The notes: generated from the letters alone by a model not told the origin. Counted from the stretch's first letter, positions 12,082-22,351 are shown. The stretch: DNA of 64,000 nucleotides from Bordetella sp. 02P26C-1 (GCF_009763255.1 NZ_WSJB01000022.1:310001-374000), one strand, 5' to 3'. Translations and numbers: made by a program.

Positions 12082-13287
12082 TTACACGCGCTCGAGGATG
12101 ACCGCGATACCCTGGCCCACACCGATGCACATCGTGCAAAGCGCGTAGCGGCCATTGGTGCGGTGCAACTGATTCACGGCCGTGGTCGCCAGACGAGCGC
12201 CACTGGCGCCCAAGGGATGACCCAGCGCGATCGCGCCGCCGTTCGGATTCACGCGCGCATCGTCATCGGCAATACCCAGATCGCGAAGTACCGCCAGACC
12301 CTGAGCGGCGAACGCTTCGTTCAGCTCGATCACGTCCATCTGATCCAAGGTCAAACCGGTGAGCTGCAACACCTTGCGCGTGGCCGGTGCCGGGCCCATA
12401 CCCATGATGCGCGGTGCCACGCCAGCAGTCGCCATGCCCACCACGCGTGCGCGTGGCGTCAAGCCATGGCGCGCGGCGCTGGCTTCGTCAGCCAGCAGCA
12501 GCGCGGCCGCGCCATCATTCACGCCCGAGGCGTTGCCCGCGGTCACCGAACCGCCCTCGCGCACGACGCCCTTCAAGCGTGCCAGCGCTTCCAGGCTGGT
12601 TTCACGCGGGTGTTCGTCTTTGTCGACGATGATGGGATCGCCCTTACGTTGCGGAATCGTGACGGGCGTGATTTCCGCGTCGAAATAACCTTCTCGCTGC
12701 GCGCGGGCGGTTTTCGACTGGCTGGCCAGGGCGAACTTGTCCTGGTCCTCGCGGCTGATCTTGAAGTCGTCGGCGACGTTTTCAGCGGTCTCGGGCATGG
12801 AGTCCACGCCGTACTGCGTTTTCATCAGCTTGTTGACGAAACGCCAGCCGATCGTGGTGTCGTAGATCGCGGCATTACGCGAGAAAGCCGTGTCAGCCTT
12901 GCCCATGACAAAGGGCGCACGACTCATGCTTTCGACGCCGCCGGCCAACATCAAGCCCGCCTCGCCTGCGCGAATGGCGCGCGCCGCCGTACCCACCGCG
13001 TCCAGGCCCGAACCGCACAGACGGTTCACCGTGCCACCGGGAACTTCGACCGGCAAGCCGGCCAGCAGCGCCGCCATGCGTGCGACGTTGCGGTTGTCTT
13101 CGCCGGCCTGGTTGGCGCAGCCCATGATCACATCCGTGATCTCTTCCCAATTCACGCCGGGGTTGCGCGCCATCAGCGCCTTGATCGGCAATGCCGCGAG
13201 ATCATCGGCCCGGACGGATGCCAGGGCACCGCCATAACGGCCGAAAGGGGTACGAATGGCATCACAAATGTAAGCGTGAACGGTCAT
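12082..13287 (-). CDS. pcaF: 3-oxoadipyl-CoA thiolase (PcaF/PaaJ type)
   Basis: 401-aa thiolase that cleaves beta-ketoadipyl-CoA to succinyl-CoA and acetyl-CoA in aromatic degradation. The catalytic residues are C91 (RLCGSGLDAVG), H357 (ALGHPLGASGAR) and C387 (CTMCIGVGQG); NEAFAAQG is also present. The N-terminus (ICDAIRTPFGRYGGALASVR, ALPIKALMARN) and the 401-aa length match PcaF better than PhaA or AtoB acetoacetyl-CoA thiolases. No other pca or paa genes are in view, so a more general thiolase role cannot be excluded. The start ATG 13287 is natural. The 266 bases upstream to clcA hold no recognisable gene. Confidence 0.85.
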   Translation of the reverse strand: MTVHAYICDAIRTPFGRYGGALASVRADDLAALPIKALMARNPGVNWEEITDVIMGCANQAGEDNRNVARMAALLAGLPVEVPGGTVNRLCGSGLDAVGTAARAIRAGEAGLMLAGGVESMSRAPFVMGKADTAFSRNAAIYDTTIGWRFVNKLMKTQYGVDSMPETAENVADDFKISREDQDKFALASQSKTARAQREGYFDAEITPVTIPQRKGDPIIVDKDEHPRETSLEALARLKGVVREGGSVTAGNASGVNDGAAALLLADEASAARHGLTPRARVVGMATAGVAPRIMGMGPAPATRKVLQLTGLTLDQMDVIELNEAFAAQGLAVLRDLGIADDDARVNPNGGAIALGHPLGASGARLATTAVNQLHRTNGRYALCTMCIGVGQGIAVILERV

Positions 13288-13553
13288 GGATGGTAGCTCG
13301 TAGAATGGGTGATAGATGAATCGCCGTCGATCTTACGACAACGCGCCCGGCTCTGACAGCGCCGCGTCTTGTTAGCGTCCATCTCGTAGACACAGTCCAT
13401 TGGCTGGACGTGCCGCTGCCCGATGGACTGCCATGTTGGCAAGGGCGATGGTATGAATATTGATACACTTCTTACGACACCCGGCCCATGCGCCGATCAA
13501 TAAAGTTATCTCCATTCGGCTGCCTATAAGCCGAAGGAAAAGAAGGGGTTGCA

Positions 13554-14966
13554 GTGAATAAAAAGGAAGCTTTGTCCGGCGAGGCGAGTAAAGGCGACCC
13601 TTCGCCACCACCACTTGACGACGTGGTGAAGCTGCTGGGCAATGCCGGTGATGGGCGAGCGCAGGCCCGTTTCATCGCGCTGGCGTGCGCCACGGGGTTA
13701 TTGACCGGCATAGTCGGGTCCTATTTTCACATGCTGATCGATACCCTCATCAGCTGGCCGCAGTGGATTGCCCAGCGCCTGAGCGGCGCACCGCTAGTGG
13801 TCGTCGTCGCGCTGATCACCATGGTCTGCACCGTCGTCTGCGCCTTTATCGTCAAGCGTGTCGCGCCCGAGGCGGGCGGCAGCGGCGTGCAGGAAATCGA
13901 GGGCGCGATGGAAGGATTGCGCACGGTGCACTGGCGCCGCGTATTGCCGGTGAAACTTGTCGCCGGCGTCATCTCGATATCCTCGGGGCTGGTGCTAGGA
14001 CGAGAAGGCCCCACTATTCATATCGGCGCGTCGCTTGGCGCGGCCATCAACGACTTTTTCAAGAACAGCATTCCCGAACGTCGCGGGCTGCTCGCGGCCG
14101 GTGCCGCGGCAGGTCTGGCTTGCGCGTTCAATGCGCCCCTGGCGGCGGTGCTGTTCGTGATCGAGGAAACGCACAAGCAATTTCCCTATACGCTGCGCAC
14201 CTATATGGGGGTGATTGCCGCTGCCCTGCTCTCGACTGTGATGACGCAGGTCATTGGCGGGACGGCGCCGGATTTGTCGATGCCTTCTATCACGCCTACG
14301 CTTTCTCAATTGCCTGCTTTCGTCGCATTGGGCTGCGTGCTCGGATTCGTTGGCGTGGGCTTGAACAAAAGCCTGCTGGCGGCCGGTACGCTGGCAACGC
14401 GTATGCATGCACGCGTGCCCTATGTCTATCCGGCGTTGATCGGGCTGATCGTCGGCGCCTTGTTCACGTTAGTTCCCCAAGCAGTTACGGGCGGCGATCT
14501 GGTCATCAAACAATTGACGAATGCGAATCCCGCTGTGCTGGTGTTGCTGGGCCTGGCATGTCTGCGCTTTATCACCATGGTGGGTAGCTACTCCAGCGGC
14601 GTCCCTGGCGGGATTTTTGCACCGATTCTGGCGCTGGCCACCTGCGTCGGCTTGGCCTTTGGCGGTGTGCTCGACAGCATGATTCCGCAGGCGCCTGATG
14701 CGTCTTTGGCGTTTGCCATTGCCGCGATGGGCGGCCTGTTTACCGCCTGCGTCCGAGCGCCCATCGTGGGCGTGGTGCTGACGCTCGAGCTCACGGGCTC
14801 GCATGGTTTGACCATGCCGCTGATCGCCACCTGCCTGGCTGCGAATCTGACCGCGCAATGGATCGGCGGCAAGCCGATTTACGAGCAGCTATTGGAACGT
14901 ACGCTCGCGCAAAGCGGTGTCAAGCCAAGAACGGTGAACCCGGAAGAACGCACGGGACTGGCTTGA
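13554..14966 (+). CDS. clcA: ClC-family chloride/proton antiporter
   Basis: 470-aa membrane protein with the ClC ion-binding signatures GSGVQEIEG, GREGPTIHIGA (gating E151) and GSYSSGVPGGIFAP. The FVIEETHKQFPY segment keeps the E204-E205 pair where the internal proton glutamate of E. coli ClcA lies, so it is predicted to be an exchanger rather than a channel. There are about 10 or more hydrophobic segments. No C-terminal CBS domains. The start is GTG 13554 after AAGGGG. Probably involved in acid resistance or anion homeostasis (family knowledge). Confidence 0.92.
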   Translation: MNKKEALSGEASKGDPSPPPLDDVVKLLGNAGDGRAQARFIALACATGLLTGIVGSYFHMLIDTLISWPQWIAQRLSGAPLVVVVALITMVCTVVCAFIVKRVAPEAGGSGVQEIEGAMEGLRTVHWRRVLPVKLVAGVISISSGLVLGREGPTIHIGASLGAAINDFFKNSIPERRGLLAAGAAAGLACAFNAPLAAVLFVIEETHKQFPYTLRTYMGVIAAALLSTVMTQVIGGTAPDLSMPSITPTLSQLPAFVALGCVLGFVGVGLNKSLLAAGTLATRMHARVPYVYPALIGLIVGALFTLVPQAVTGGDLVIKQLTNANPAVLVLLGLACLRFITMVGSYSSGVPGGIFAPILALATCVGLAFGGVLDSMIPQAPDASLAFAIAAMGGLFTACVRAPIVGVVLTLELTGSHGLTMPLIATCLAANLTAQWIGGKPIYEQLLERTLAQSGVKPRTVNPEERTGLA

Positions 14967-15010
14967 CGACCTGCGCCCGGCTCGACAGCCGAGCGCGCCA
15001 CCCAACAAAA

Positions 15011-15036
15011 AAGCTCAGCCGCGGCTGAGCTTTATT
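15011..15036. terminator. Bidirectional terminator between clcA and sodB
   Basis: AAGCTCAGCC-GCGGCTGAGCTT is a perfect palindrome with an A-run before and TTTATTT after, so it can end both convergent transcripts. Confidence 0.8.
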
Positions 15037-15067
15037 TATCCTGACGAATCAGGCGTATCGCTGAGAC

Positions 15068-15646
15068 TTAGGCGAAGTTCTTCGCAGCGAAGTCCCAGTT
15101 CACCAGCGCCCAGAAGTTTTCCAGGTACTTCGGACGGGCGTTACGGTAGTCGATGTAGTAGGCGTGTTCCCACACGTCACAGGTCAACAGCGGCTTGTCT
15201 TCGGTGGTCAGCGGCGTGGCGGCGTTGCTGGTGTTCACGATGTCCAGCGAACCGTCGGTCTTCTTGACCAGCCAGGTCCAGCCCGAACCGAAGTTACCGG
15301 CGGCGGACTTGTTGAACGCTTCTTTGAACGCGTCGAAGCTGCCCCACTTGGCGTTGATGGCGTCAGCCAGCGCGCCCGAGGGTGCGCCGCCGGCGTTGGG
15401 AGCCAGGCTGTTCCAGTAGAACGTGTGGTTCCAGACTTGAGCGGCGTTGTTGAACACACCACCCGAAGACTTCTTGATGATTTCTTCGAGCGAAGCGTTT
15501 TCGAATTCGGTGCCGGCGACCAGGTTGTTCAGGTTCGTGACGTAGGTCTGATGGTGCTTGCCGTAGTGAAACTCGAGGGTTTCTTTCGAGATGTGCGGAG
15601 CCAGAGCGTCTTGCGCGTAAGGCAGGGGGGGAAGCGTAAATGCCAT
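15068..15646 (-). CDS. sodB: Iron superoxide dismutase
   Basis: 192-aa cytoplasmic Fe-type superoxide dismutase converting superoxide to O2 and H2O2. Metal ligands are H27 ([12 protein letters not shown]), H74 (VWNHTFYWN) and D/H in [12 protein letters not shown]70 in NNAAQVWNH is the Fe-type glutamine position; the Mn-type would have Gly here. The start ATG 15646 follows AAGGAACTCAC. A 16-bp perfect palindrome lies just upstream. Confidence 0.96.
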   Translation of the reverse strand: MAFTLPPLPYAQDALAPHISKETLEFHYGKHHQTYVTNLNNLVAGTEFENASLEEIIKKSSGGVFNNAAQVWNHTFYWNSLAPNAGGAPSGALADAINAKWGSFDAFKEAFNKSAAGNFGSGWTWLVKKTDGSLDIVNTSNAATPLTTEDKPLLTCDVWEHAYYIDYRNARPKYLENFWALVNWDFAAKNFA

Positions 15647-15662
15647 GTGAGTTCCTTCTAGG

Positions 15663-15693
15663 TTGATTGCACAATCAAGCGACAGTGATTGTA
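15663..15693 (-). promoter_or_regulatory. sodB promoter -10 and operator-like palindrome
   Basis: TACAAT (reverse strand, 15688-15693) is a good -10. Just downstream, at the predicted transcription start, TTGATTG-CA-CAATCAA (15663-15678) is a perfect 16-bp palindrome ending 17 bases before the ATG. Its position fits an operator or a leader hairpin. It does not match a Fur box. No convincing -35 was seen. The binding factor is unknown. Confidence 0.5.
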
Positions 15694-15833
15694 TCGGCAC
15701 TTTGAGGCCAACTTGGCGGTAACCCAGCGCAATGCGGGGTTACGCGAAAGGAGAATCAGTCTTAAGAACGCGTCTTGGGGGCTGAAATGCCCTCCTTTTT
15801 CAACGCAGCAGACTGCCGCCACGCGCGAGCCAT

Positions 15834-17192
15834 TCAGCTCGCATCACCAGTATCGAACACCTCCACACGCGCCCCGCCCTTGGCAAAGGTCAGCGCCAGC
15901 GCTTGCCCGTCATGCAGTCGCGCGGCATCGCGCACGATATTGCCTTCGGCGTCGCGCACGATGGCATACCCACGTTCAAGGGTGTGCTGCGGGTTGACCG
16001 CGCGCAGATGGGTACTGACTGCGGCAAGACGCGCCTGACGCGTGGCGAGCTGACGTTCGTGCGATTGGTGCAGCCGCCGCGCCAGGGCCGCCACGCGTTC
16101 TTGCGCGCGGCCCGTATCCGGCGCGGCGTGGTTCAGTCTTTGCGTCAGCATGCCGACCCGCGCCGTGCGCCGGCCGTGGGGGCCTTGCCAAGCGGCAAGC
16201 AGACGATGCCGCAGTGTATTGAGCCGCTCCGCCTGATGAGCGAGCCGCCGCGCGGGCGAAACGAGCTGCGCGGCAGCTCGATCCAGCCGCTGAGCCGCTT
16301 GCTCGATACGGCGCTCCTGGGCGCGCACGAGCCGGCGCGCCGTTTGGTCGAGTCGGGCAAGCAGATCCGCGCGCGGCACACAGGCTAACTCTGCCGCGGC
16401 GGTAGGCGTGGGCGCGCGCACATCGGCAACAAAATCCGCGATGGTGAAATCCGTTTCGTGCCCGACGCCGCTGATGACCGGGATCGCGCTGGCGGCGACG
16501 ACCCGAGCCAGCGCCTCGTCGTTGAAACTCCACAGGTCTTCGATGCTGCCACCGCCGCGCACGAGCAACAGCGTATCGACTTCCTGGCGCTCATTCGCTA
16601 AAAGCACCTGGGCGGCGAGTTTGGCGGCGGCGTCCGCGCCTTGAACCGGCGCGGGATAAATAATCACCGGAACCTGCGGCGCGCGACGCGCCAGCGCCGA
16701 CAACACATCCCGCAAGGCGGCCGCGTGCAACGAGGTCACCACGCCAATGGCGCGCGGCAACGCCACCGGTCGCCGTTTCGCATCCTCGTCGAACAAGCCT
16801 TCCGAGGCGAGCTGCGTCTTTAACCGCAGGAAGGCCTCGTACAAATTGCCCAGCCCGGCACGGCGCATCGCGTCGGCCTGTAGCTGAAAGTCGCCCCTGG
16901 GCTCGTACAAAGACACGCGAGCACGAATCTCTACCTGATCCCCCGCCCGGGGAACGAACCCGACCGAACTGGCCCGGCTACGGAACATGACGGCCCGAAC
17001 GGCGGCGCGGCTGTCCTTCAGCGTGAAATACCAATGCCCGGAAGCGGCCTGCGTGAAATTCGAAACCTCGCCTCGCACCCACAGCGCCGGAACGCTGCGC
17101 TCCAGCAACTGGCTTACTGATTGGTTTAGCTGCGCGACTGTCAGGATATCCCGCGTAAATAGGTCATCTTTGACGGGAAACTCAGCTGTCAT
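15834..17192 (-). CDS. xseA: Exodeoxyribonuclease VII large subunit
   Basis: 452-aa catalytic subunit of ExoVII, a bidirectional single-strand exonuclease used in mismatch repair. The N-terminal OB fold (LWVRGEVSNFTQAASGHWYFTLKD, split by my reading) is followed by the catalytic core with GVVTSLHAAALRDVL, LLLVRGGGSIEDLW and ISGVGHETDFTIADFVAD. A long coiled-coil segment rich in Arg, Gln and Ala follows, then the C-terminal LERGYAIVRDAEG. The start is ATG 17192 (MTAEFPVKDD); an upstream extension of 37 residues is non-conserved. xseB is not nearby. Confidence 0.95.
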   Translation of the reverse strand: MTAEFPVKDDLFTRDILTVAQLNQSVSQLLERSVPALWVRGEVSNFTQAASGHWYFTLKDSRAAVRAVMFRSRASSVGFVPRAGDQVEIRARVSLYEPRGDFQLQADAMRRAGLGNLYEAFLRLKTQLASEGLFDEDAKRRPVALPRAIGVVTSLHAAALRDVLSALARRAPQVPVIIYPAPVQGADAAAKLAAQVLLANERQEVDTLLLVRGGGSIEDLWSFNDEALARVVAASAIPVISGVGHETDFTIADFVADVRAPTPTAAAELACVPRADLLARLDQTARRLVRAQERRIEQAAQRLDRAAAQLVSPARRLAHQAERLNTLRHRLLAAWQGPHGRRTARVGMLTQRLNHAAPDTGRAQERVAALARRLHQSHERQLATRQARLAAVSTHLRAVNPQHTLERGYAIVRDAEGNIVRDAARLHDGQALALTFAKGGARVEVFDTGDAS

Positions 17193-17409
17193 AAGGCTTT
17201 CCGGAGAGTTGGCTGTCCACAGGACGCGGCCGAAGGGCCGCGATGATACATCAAGTCGCAAATCCGTGCAGAACGGCCCGCAACGCCAATAAATACGTAG
17301 CAAGCCATTGATCTTTAAGAACTATTTTGCTTCAACAAAATGACAAGAAAAAGAGCAACCCAGCTCAAACCCTGCATTTCCAGGCATTTCCGCATAGTTT
17401 TACACAGAA

Positions 17410-17432
17410 TTATCCACAGATTCTGTGGATAG
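17410..17432. promoter_or_regulatory. Inverted pair of DnaA-box-like sequences
   Basis: TTATCCACA (17410-17418) is a consensus DnaA box. TGTGGATAG (17424-17432) is a one-mismatch box in the opposite direction. Together they form a perfect 10-1-10 palindrome at 17411-17431. It sits in the 341-base gap between divergent xseA and exbB, just after an AT-rich stretch (about 17310-17410) that is otherwise featureless. No dnaA, gidA or parAB is in view, so this is not claimed to be oriC. Confidence 0.55.
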
Positions 17433-17484
17433 CTTTGCGCGGAGACGGTCGGCGCGGCCACCCCGCCCTCCCGACTCACGGCCC

Positions 17485-17495
17485 GCGCTAAAATC
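17485..17495 (+). promoter_or_regulatory. -10-like CGCGCTAAAAT motif before exbB
   Basis: TAAAAT (17489-17494) lies 40 bases before the exbB start. The same 11 bases CGCGCTAAAAT occur before argG (34216-34226). No clear -35 element is seen. Confidence 0.4.
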
Positions 17496-17533
17496 GCCCT
17501 CTTCGCATTGCCGCCACGTCCGGAGCCACTCTT

Positions 17534-18154
17534 TTGCTGTCCATCATCCGTGAAGCCGGCTGGCCGATTTGGCCGCTGCTGATTACCTCTGTCCTGGGTC
17601 TGGCGTTAATCGTCGAGCGCCTGCTGTCGTTGCGGCGGCGGCTCATCGTGCCGCCCGGTTTGCCTGACCAGGTGCTAGAGATGCAGCGCAATGCGCAAGA
17701 CGGTCCCGAGGCGCTTAGCCGCCTGGAGCAGCATTCCCCGATGGGACGCGTGCTCGCCGAGGTGCTGCGTCACCGCAACCAACCACGCGAAGTCCAGCGC
17801 GCCGCCGTCGAAGACGTCGGTCGTGCGGTCGCCCACGATCTGAATCGCTTTATCCCGGCGCTGGGCACCGTCGCCGTGGTGGCTCCCCTGCTCGGCTTGT
17901 TTGGCACCGTGGTGGGCATGATCGAAATTTTTGCGTCTTACACGCCGGCCGGTGGTGACCCCGCGCAGCTGGCTCATGGCATCTCTATCGCGTTGTACAA
18001 CACCGCTTTTGGGATTCTGATTGCCATTCCCGCCATGATCGCGCATCGATACTTGCGCAGCCGGGCCGATAATTTGTTGAACGAGATGGAACAAGCGGCC
18101 GCGCGCGTGGCGCGACTGACGCGCCCGACGGTACCGTCCCGAGCCTCGTCATGA
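17534..18154 (+). CDS. exbB: ExbB/TolQ/MotA-family proton channel subunit
   Basis: 206-aa inner-membrane protein with three membrane segments: near residues 8-28 (GWPIWPLLITSVLGLALIVE), about 105-130 (IPALGTVAVVAPLLGLFGTV, with the conserved APLLGLFGTVVGM) and about 147-170 (ISIALYNTAFGILIAIPAMI). It couples proton flow to an energised partner with ExbD. The start is TTG 17534, after CGGAG. Its last codons overlap exbD (ATGA). Being in the lpxK-kdsB cluster without tonB suggests a role other than iron uptake, perhaps lipid A/LPS or outer-membrane maintenance (inference). Confidence 0.9.
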   Translation: MLSIIREAGWPIWPLLITSVLGLALIVERLLSLRRRLIVPPGLPDQVLEMQRNAQDGPEALSRLEQHSPMGRVLAEVLRHRNQPREVQRAAVEDVGRAVAHDLNRFIPALGTVAVVAPLLGLFGTVVGMIEIFASYTPAGGDPAQLAHGISIALYNTAFGILIAIPAMIAHRYLRSRADNLLNEMEQAAARVARLTRPTVPSRASS

Positions 18155-18564
18155 ATTTTCGACATCGACGCGCCGACCGCGAGGAATTGGAGATCAACCT
18201 GATTCCGTTGATCGATGTGCTGCTGGTGATACTGATATTCTTGGCGGCCACGACATCGTTCGCGCGTTACACCCAGCTCGAGGTGACTTTGCCCGAGGCC
18301 GCCATCGAACGCGACACGCCGCCGGCAATCACGATCGATATCAGCCGCGACGGGCGTTACGCGATCAACGGCACCCTCATCGATGCGCCCAGCACGGCCG
18401 ACCTGGCCGACAACCTGTCCATGGCCGCCGCTGGTAAAGACGCCCCGATAATCTTGATCAACGCGGACGCGCAGGCCGCGCACCAATCCGTGGTCAACGT
18501 GATGGAAGCGGCGCGTCTGGCCGGTATTTCCCGCGTGAATTTCGCCGCGCAAAATGCGCGATAG
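18151..18564 (+). CDS. exbD: ExbD/TolR-family protein
   Basis: 137-aa partner of the preceding ExbB. It has a short cytoplasmic N-terminus, one membrane helix with the proton-carrying Asp (INLIPLIDVLLVILIFLAAT) and a periplasmic domain ending in NVMEAARLAGISRVNFAAQN. The start overlaps the exbB stop by 4 bases, a sign of coupled translation. lpxK begins 10 bases after its stop. Confidence 0.92.
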   Translation: MNFRHRRADREELEINLIPLIDVLLVILIFLAATTSFARYTQLEVTLPEAAIERDTPPAITIDISRDGRYAINGTLIDAPSTADLADNLSMAAAGKDAPIILINADAQAAHQSVVNVMEAARLAGISRVNFAAQNAR

Positions 18565-18573
18565 GCGGGACTC

Positions 18574-19653
18574 GTGACGCGCCCTGACTCGCAATCTCGT
18601 TCTCGCGGCGCTGCCCTGACGTCGTGGTTACAGCGTCAGTGGCAGCACGATGGCTGGTTCGCCACCTTCATGCGCCCACTGGCGGCGTTGACGGCCAGAC
18701 ACGTTGCCCGACGACGCGCACAGTATGCGGCGGGCGAAAAACCCGTTTACCGCGCACCCGTCCCGGTGATCGTGATCGGAAATATCTTTGTAGGCGGCAC
18801 AGGCAAGACACCCGTGGTTATCGCGACCGTCCAAGCACTGCGCACGCGAGGCTGGACCCCGGGTGTCATCAGCAGGGGATATGGCGTGAAGGTCGGCGCC
18901 GAGCCACGCGTAGGCGTGGGTGAGCTGGATCCCGCGGCATTCGGCGACGAGCCCGCCCTGATCGCGCACACCGCCCAGGTGCCCGTCGCGGTGCATCCGC
19001 GTCGCGCGCTGGCCGTGGAGGCATTGCTAAAGGCATATCCGCACACGAATGTCATCGTCTCCGATGACGGATTGCAGCATCTCGCCTTGGCCCGCGATAT
19101 CGAAATCGTCGTCCAGGACGGACGTGGGGTAGGCAACGGGCGACTGCTGCCAGCCGGGCCGTTGCGCGAGCCGGCGTCCCGACTGGACAACGTGCACTAT
19201 GTCATCACCAATCGTGCCAATGACGAGCGGCCGAACACGAATCCAACGTCGCGCGGCGCGCACCATGTCGATATGTGGCTGCAACCCGATATGGCGCGTC
19301 ACCTCGCCACAGGCGTCGAGCGTCCGCTTACCGATTTCGCCGGCGCACAGCAGACCCGCCGCATTGCGGCGGCTGCGGGCATAGGCAATCCCGAACGGTT
19401 TTTCTCGACACTGCGAGCCGCCGGTATCAACCCCGACCCTTGTCTGGCGCTTCCCGATCACTTTGACTACCGCCAGTCGCCGTTCGACACGGTGCCAGGG
19501 GAAGTCATATTCATCACCGCCAAGGACGGCATCAAGTGTCGTCGTGCGCCGGACACACGCCTATGGGAAGTCCCCGTGCAGGCGCGGTTCTCCGATCCGA
19601 ACCTTTTCGACCAGATCGACGTGGCGCTACGAGGGCGTGCCACGACGCGTTGA
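18574..19653 (+). CDS. lpxK: Tetraacyldisaccharide 4'-kinase
   Basis: 359-aa lipid A enzyme that phosphorylates the 4' position of the disaccharide. Walker A is [12 protein letters not shown] (about residues 66-77). Other family segments are [36 protein letters not shown] and LPDHFDY. The start is GTG 18574 after AGGCGGGA. The N-terminal amphipathic helix typical of LpxK is present ([20 protein letters not shown]). Operon with exbBD upstream and Trm112/kdsB downstream. Confidence 0.96.
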   Translation: MTRPDSQSRSRGAALTSWLQRQWQHDGWFATFMRPLAALTARHVARRRAQYAAGEKPVYRAPVPVIVIGNIFVGGTGKTPVVIATVQALRTRGWTPGVISRGYGVKVGAEPRVGVGELDPAAFGDEPALIAHTAQVPVAVHPRRALAVEALLKAYPHTNVIVSDDGLQHLALARDIEIVVQDGRGVGNGRLLPAGPLREPASRLDNVHYVITNRANDERPNTNPTSRGAHHVDMWLQPDMARHLATGVERPLTDFAGAQQTRRIAAAAGIGNPERFFSTLRAAGINPDPCLALPDHFDYRQSPFDTVPGEVIFITAKDGIKCRRAPDTRLWEVPVQARFSDPNLFDQIDVALRGRATTR

Positions 19654-19736
19654 TGCAACGCCAAGACCGCACTGATCGGAACAAATGTTGCGCGTTTTCG
19701 CGCCCGCCGGGCCATCAACTGCTTTAGAATGACGCC

Positions 19737-19928
19737 ATGGAATCCCGCCTACTAGATACGCTCGTGTGCCCCCTTTGCAAGGGCCGCCTCGACTACAACC
19801 GCGAGCAGGCCGAACTGACCTGCCGCGCCGACCGCCTCGCTTACCCCGTACGCGACGGCATCCCCGTTATGCTTGAATCCGAGGCGCGCTCTATGGACAC
19901 GCCGCGTCCCGACACGGCTGCACTGTGA
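19737..19928 (+). CDS. Trm112/YcaR-family small protein
   Basis: 63-aa zinc-ribbon-like protein found next to kdsB in many proteobacteria. The motif is [16 protein letters not shown], then [20 protein letters not shown], with CxxC near residues 11-14 and only one further Cys in the second knuckle. Eukaryotic Trm112 activates methyltransferases, but the bacterial role is not settled. The stop overlaps the GTG start of kdsB by 4 bases. Confidence 0.88.
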   Translation: MESRLLDTLVCPLCKGRLDYNREQAELTCRADRLAYPVRDGIPVMLESEARSMDTPRPDTAAL

Positions 19929-20692
19929 GCTTTATTGCCTTAATCCCGGCCCGCATGGCGTCAACGCGCCTGCCCAACAAGCCGTTGGCCGATATTGCGG
20001 GCCTGCCCATGGTCGTGCGCGTCGCGCGCCGGGCCGCCGCCTCAGGGGCCGCGAGCGTGACCATCGCGACGGACGATGAGCGCGTCCATGCGGCCGCCAC
20101 CGAACATGGCGTGTCTTGCGTCCTGACCCGGGCCGACCACCCTACCGGCACGGATCGCCTGTCCGAGGCGGCCGGAAAACTCGACCTCCCCGACGACGGC
20201 ATTGTCGTTAACGTCCAGGGAGACGAGCCGCTGATCGACCCCGAGCTGATCGATGCGGTCGCGGATTTGCTAAAACGTCACCCGGAAGCCGACATCGCGA
20301 CTTGCGCTTGCCCGCTCGCCGACGCCGAATCGCTGTTTAACCCGAACGTCGTCAAAGTCGTCTGCGGGTCGGACGATCGCGCGCTGTACTTTTCGCGTGC
20401 GCCGATTCCCTGGGCACGCGACGCGCTGGCAGGCGGCGAGCGCCTGTTAGCGCCGGGTTTGCCAGCATTGCATCACATCGGACTCTACGCCTATCGCGTC
20501 AGTTTTCTGCGCCGCTTCCCGCGTTTGCCCCAGGGCACTCTCGAGCGCTTTGAGGCATTAGAGCAACTGCGCGCGCTAGAGCATGGATGCAATATCGTCG
20601 TACACCGAACCTCGCGACCGCCCATGGCGGGCGTGGACACACCAGCCGACTTGGAGCGCGTGCGCGCGTGGTACGCCGATCACCCGCAATAG
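19925..20692 (+). CDS. kdsB: 3-deoxy-manno-octulosonate cytidylyltransferase
   Basis: 255-aa enzyme making CMP-Kdo for LPS. The N-terminal nucleotide-binding segment is [54 protein letters not shown] and [15 protein letters not shown] are KdsB signatures. The start is GTG 19925, overlapping the Trm112 stop; no alternative start is needed. Confidence 0.96.
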   Translation: MSFIALIPARMASTRLPNKPLADIAGLPMVVRVARRAAASGAASVTIATDDERVHAAATEHGVSCVLTRADHPTGTDRLSEAAGKLDLPDDGIVVNVQGDEPLIDPELIDAVADLLKRHPEADIATCACPLADAESLFNPNVVKVVCGSDDRALYFSRAPIPWARDALAGGERLLAPGLPALHHIGLYAYRVSFLRRFPRLPQGTLERFEALEQLRALEHGCNIVVHRTSRPPMAGVDTPADLERVRAWYADHPQ

Positions 20693-20743
20693 CGGGTTTT
20701 CCCTGATTCGGCTATCCACGTACAACATTGGGTTGCGGCATAA

Positions 20744-21448
<705 letters not shown>

Positions 21449-21530
21449 TCGGGCTGACGCGGACACTCCGCACCCTGCGCCGTGGTTCGCCACGGCGCTT
21501 CTATTGAACCTTTACCCTTTCTGAAGCCGT

Positions 21531-22289
21531 ATGGAAATCGCAAATAAGGTATTCATTGTGACTGGCGGGGCGTCCGGCCTGGGCGCTGGCACTGTGCGCA
21601 TGTTGGTCGAGAATGGCGCGAAAGTCGTGATCGCAGACGTGCAGGACGAGCCGGGCGAGGCCTTGGCTAAAGAGCTGGGTCAGCGCTACGTGCACTGCGA
21701 TGTCACGCAGGAAGCCGACGGCCAGCGTGCCGTCGCCGCCGCGCAAGAACTCGGCGCCCTGTTTGGCCTGGTGAACTGCGCGGGTGTCGCGCCCGCCGCC
21801 AAGATCGTCGGTAAAAACGGCGCGCATCCTCTCGATCTGTTCCAGAAGGTCATCTCGATCAATCTGATCGGCAGCTTCAACATGATGCGTTTGGCCGCAG
21901 CGGCCATGAGCGCCAATACGCCCGAGCCCACCGGCGAGCGTGGTGTGCTGATCAACACCGCTTCCGTGGCTGCTTTCGACGGCCAGATCGGCCAAGCGGC
22001 CTATTCGGCGTCCAAGGCGGGTGTTGCCGGCATGACGCTGCCCATCGCGCGCGATTTGGCCAAGACCGGCATCCGCTGCATGACGATTGCCCCGGGCATC
22101 TTCGGCACGCCGATGATCTTCGGTATGCCGCAAGAAGTGCAGGACTCACTGGCTGCCAGCATCCCCTTCCCCGCCCGCCTGGGTCGTCCGGAAGACTACG
22201 CCAAGCTCGTCTACAGCATTGTCACCAACGAGATGCTCAACGGTGAAACCATCCGCCTGGACGGCGCCATCCGTATGCCGCCCAAGTAA
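21531..22289 (+). CDS. SDR-family 3-hydroxyacyl-CoA dehydrogenase (type 2-like)
   Basis: 252-aa NAD-dependent short-chain dehydrogenase. It has the cofactor loop [10 protein letters not shown], the acidic VIADVQDE that prefers NAD over NADP, NCAG, and the active site S in [12 protein letters not shown] with YSASK. The segments [18 protein letters not shown] and [12 protein letters not shown] resemble HSD17B10/type-2 HADH, which suggests acyl-CoA beta-oxidation or branched acyl-CoA breakdown. The exact substrate cannot be read from sequence. It lies alone between adk and a terminator. Confidence 0.85.
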   Translation: MEIANKVFIVTGGASGLGAGTVRMLVENGAKVVIADVQDEPGEALAKELGQRYVHCDVTQEADGQRAVAAAQELGALFGLVNCAGVAPAAKIVGKNGAHPLDLFQKVISINLIGSFNMMRLAAAAMSANTPEPTGERGVLINTASVAAFDGQIGQAAYSASKAGVAGMTLPIARDLAKTGIRCMTIAPGIFGTPMIFGMPQEVQDSLAASIPFPARLGRPEDYAKLVYSIVTNEMLNGETIRLDGAIRMPPK

Positions 22290-22351
22290 ACTCGTCGCGC
22301 GCGCCTCGGCTGCACACTGCGTGCCGGGTTCGCACTGCCTGAGGTTTACCC

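Noticed and set aside
12046-13296. 416-aa open frame opposite pcaF
   Set aside because: Antisense shadow of a thiolase with intact catalytic residues.
17410-17432. Possible replication origin
   Set aside because: Only two DnaA boxes and no dnaA, gidA or parAB nearby; kept as a regulatory-site finding instead.
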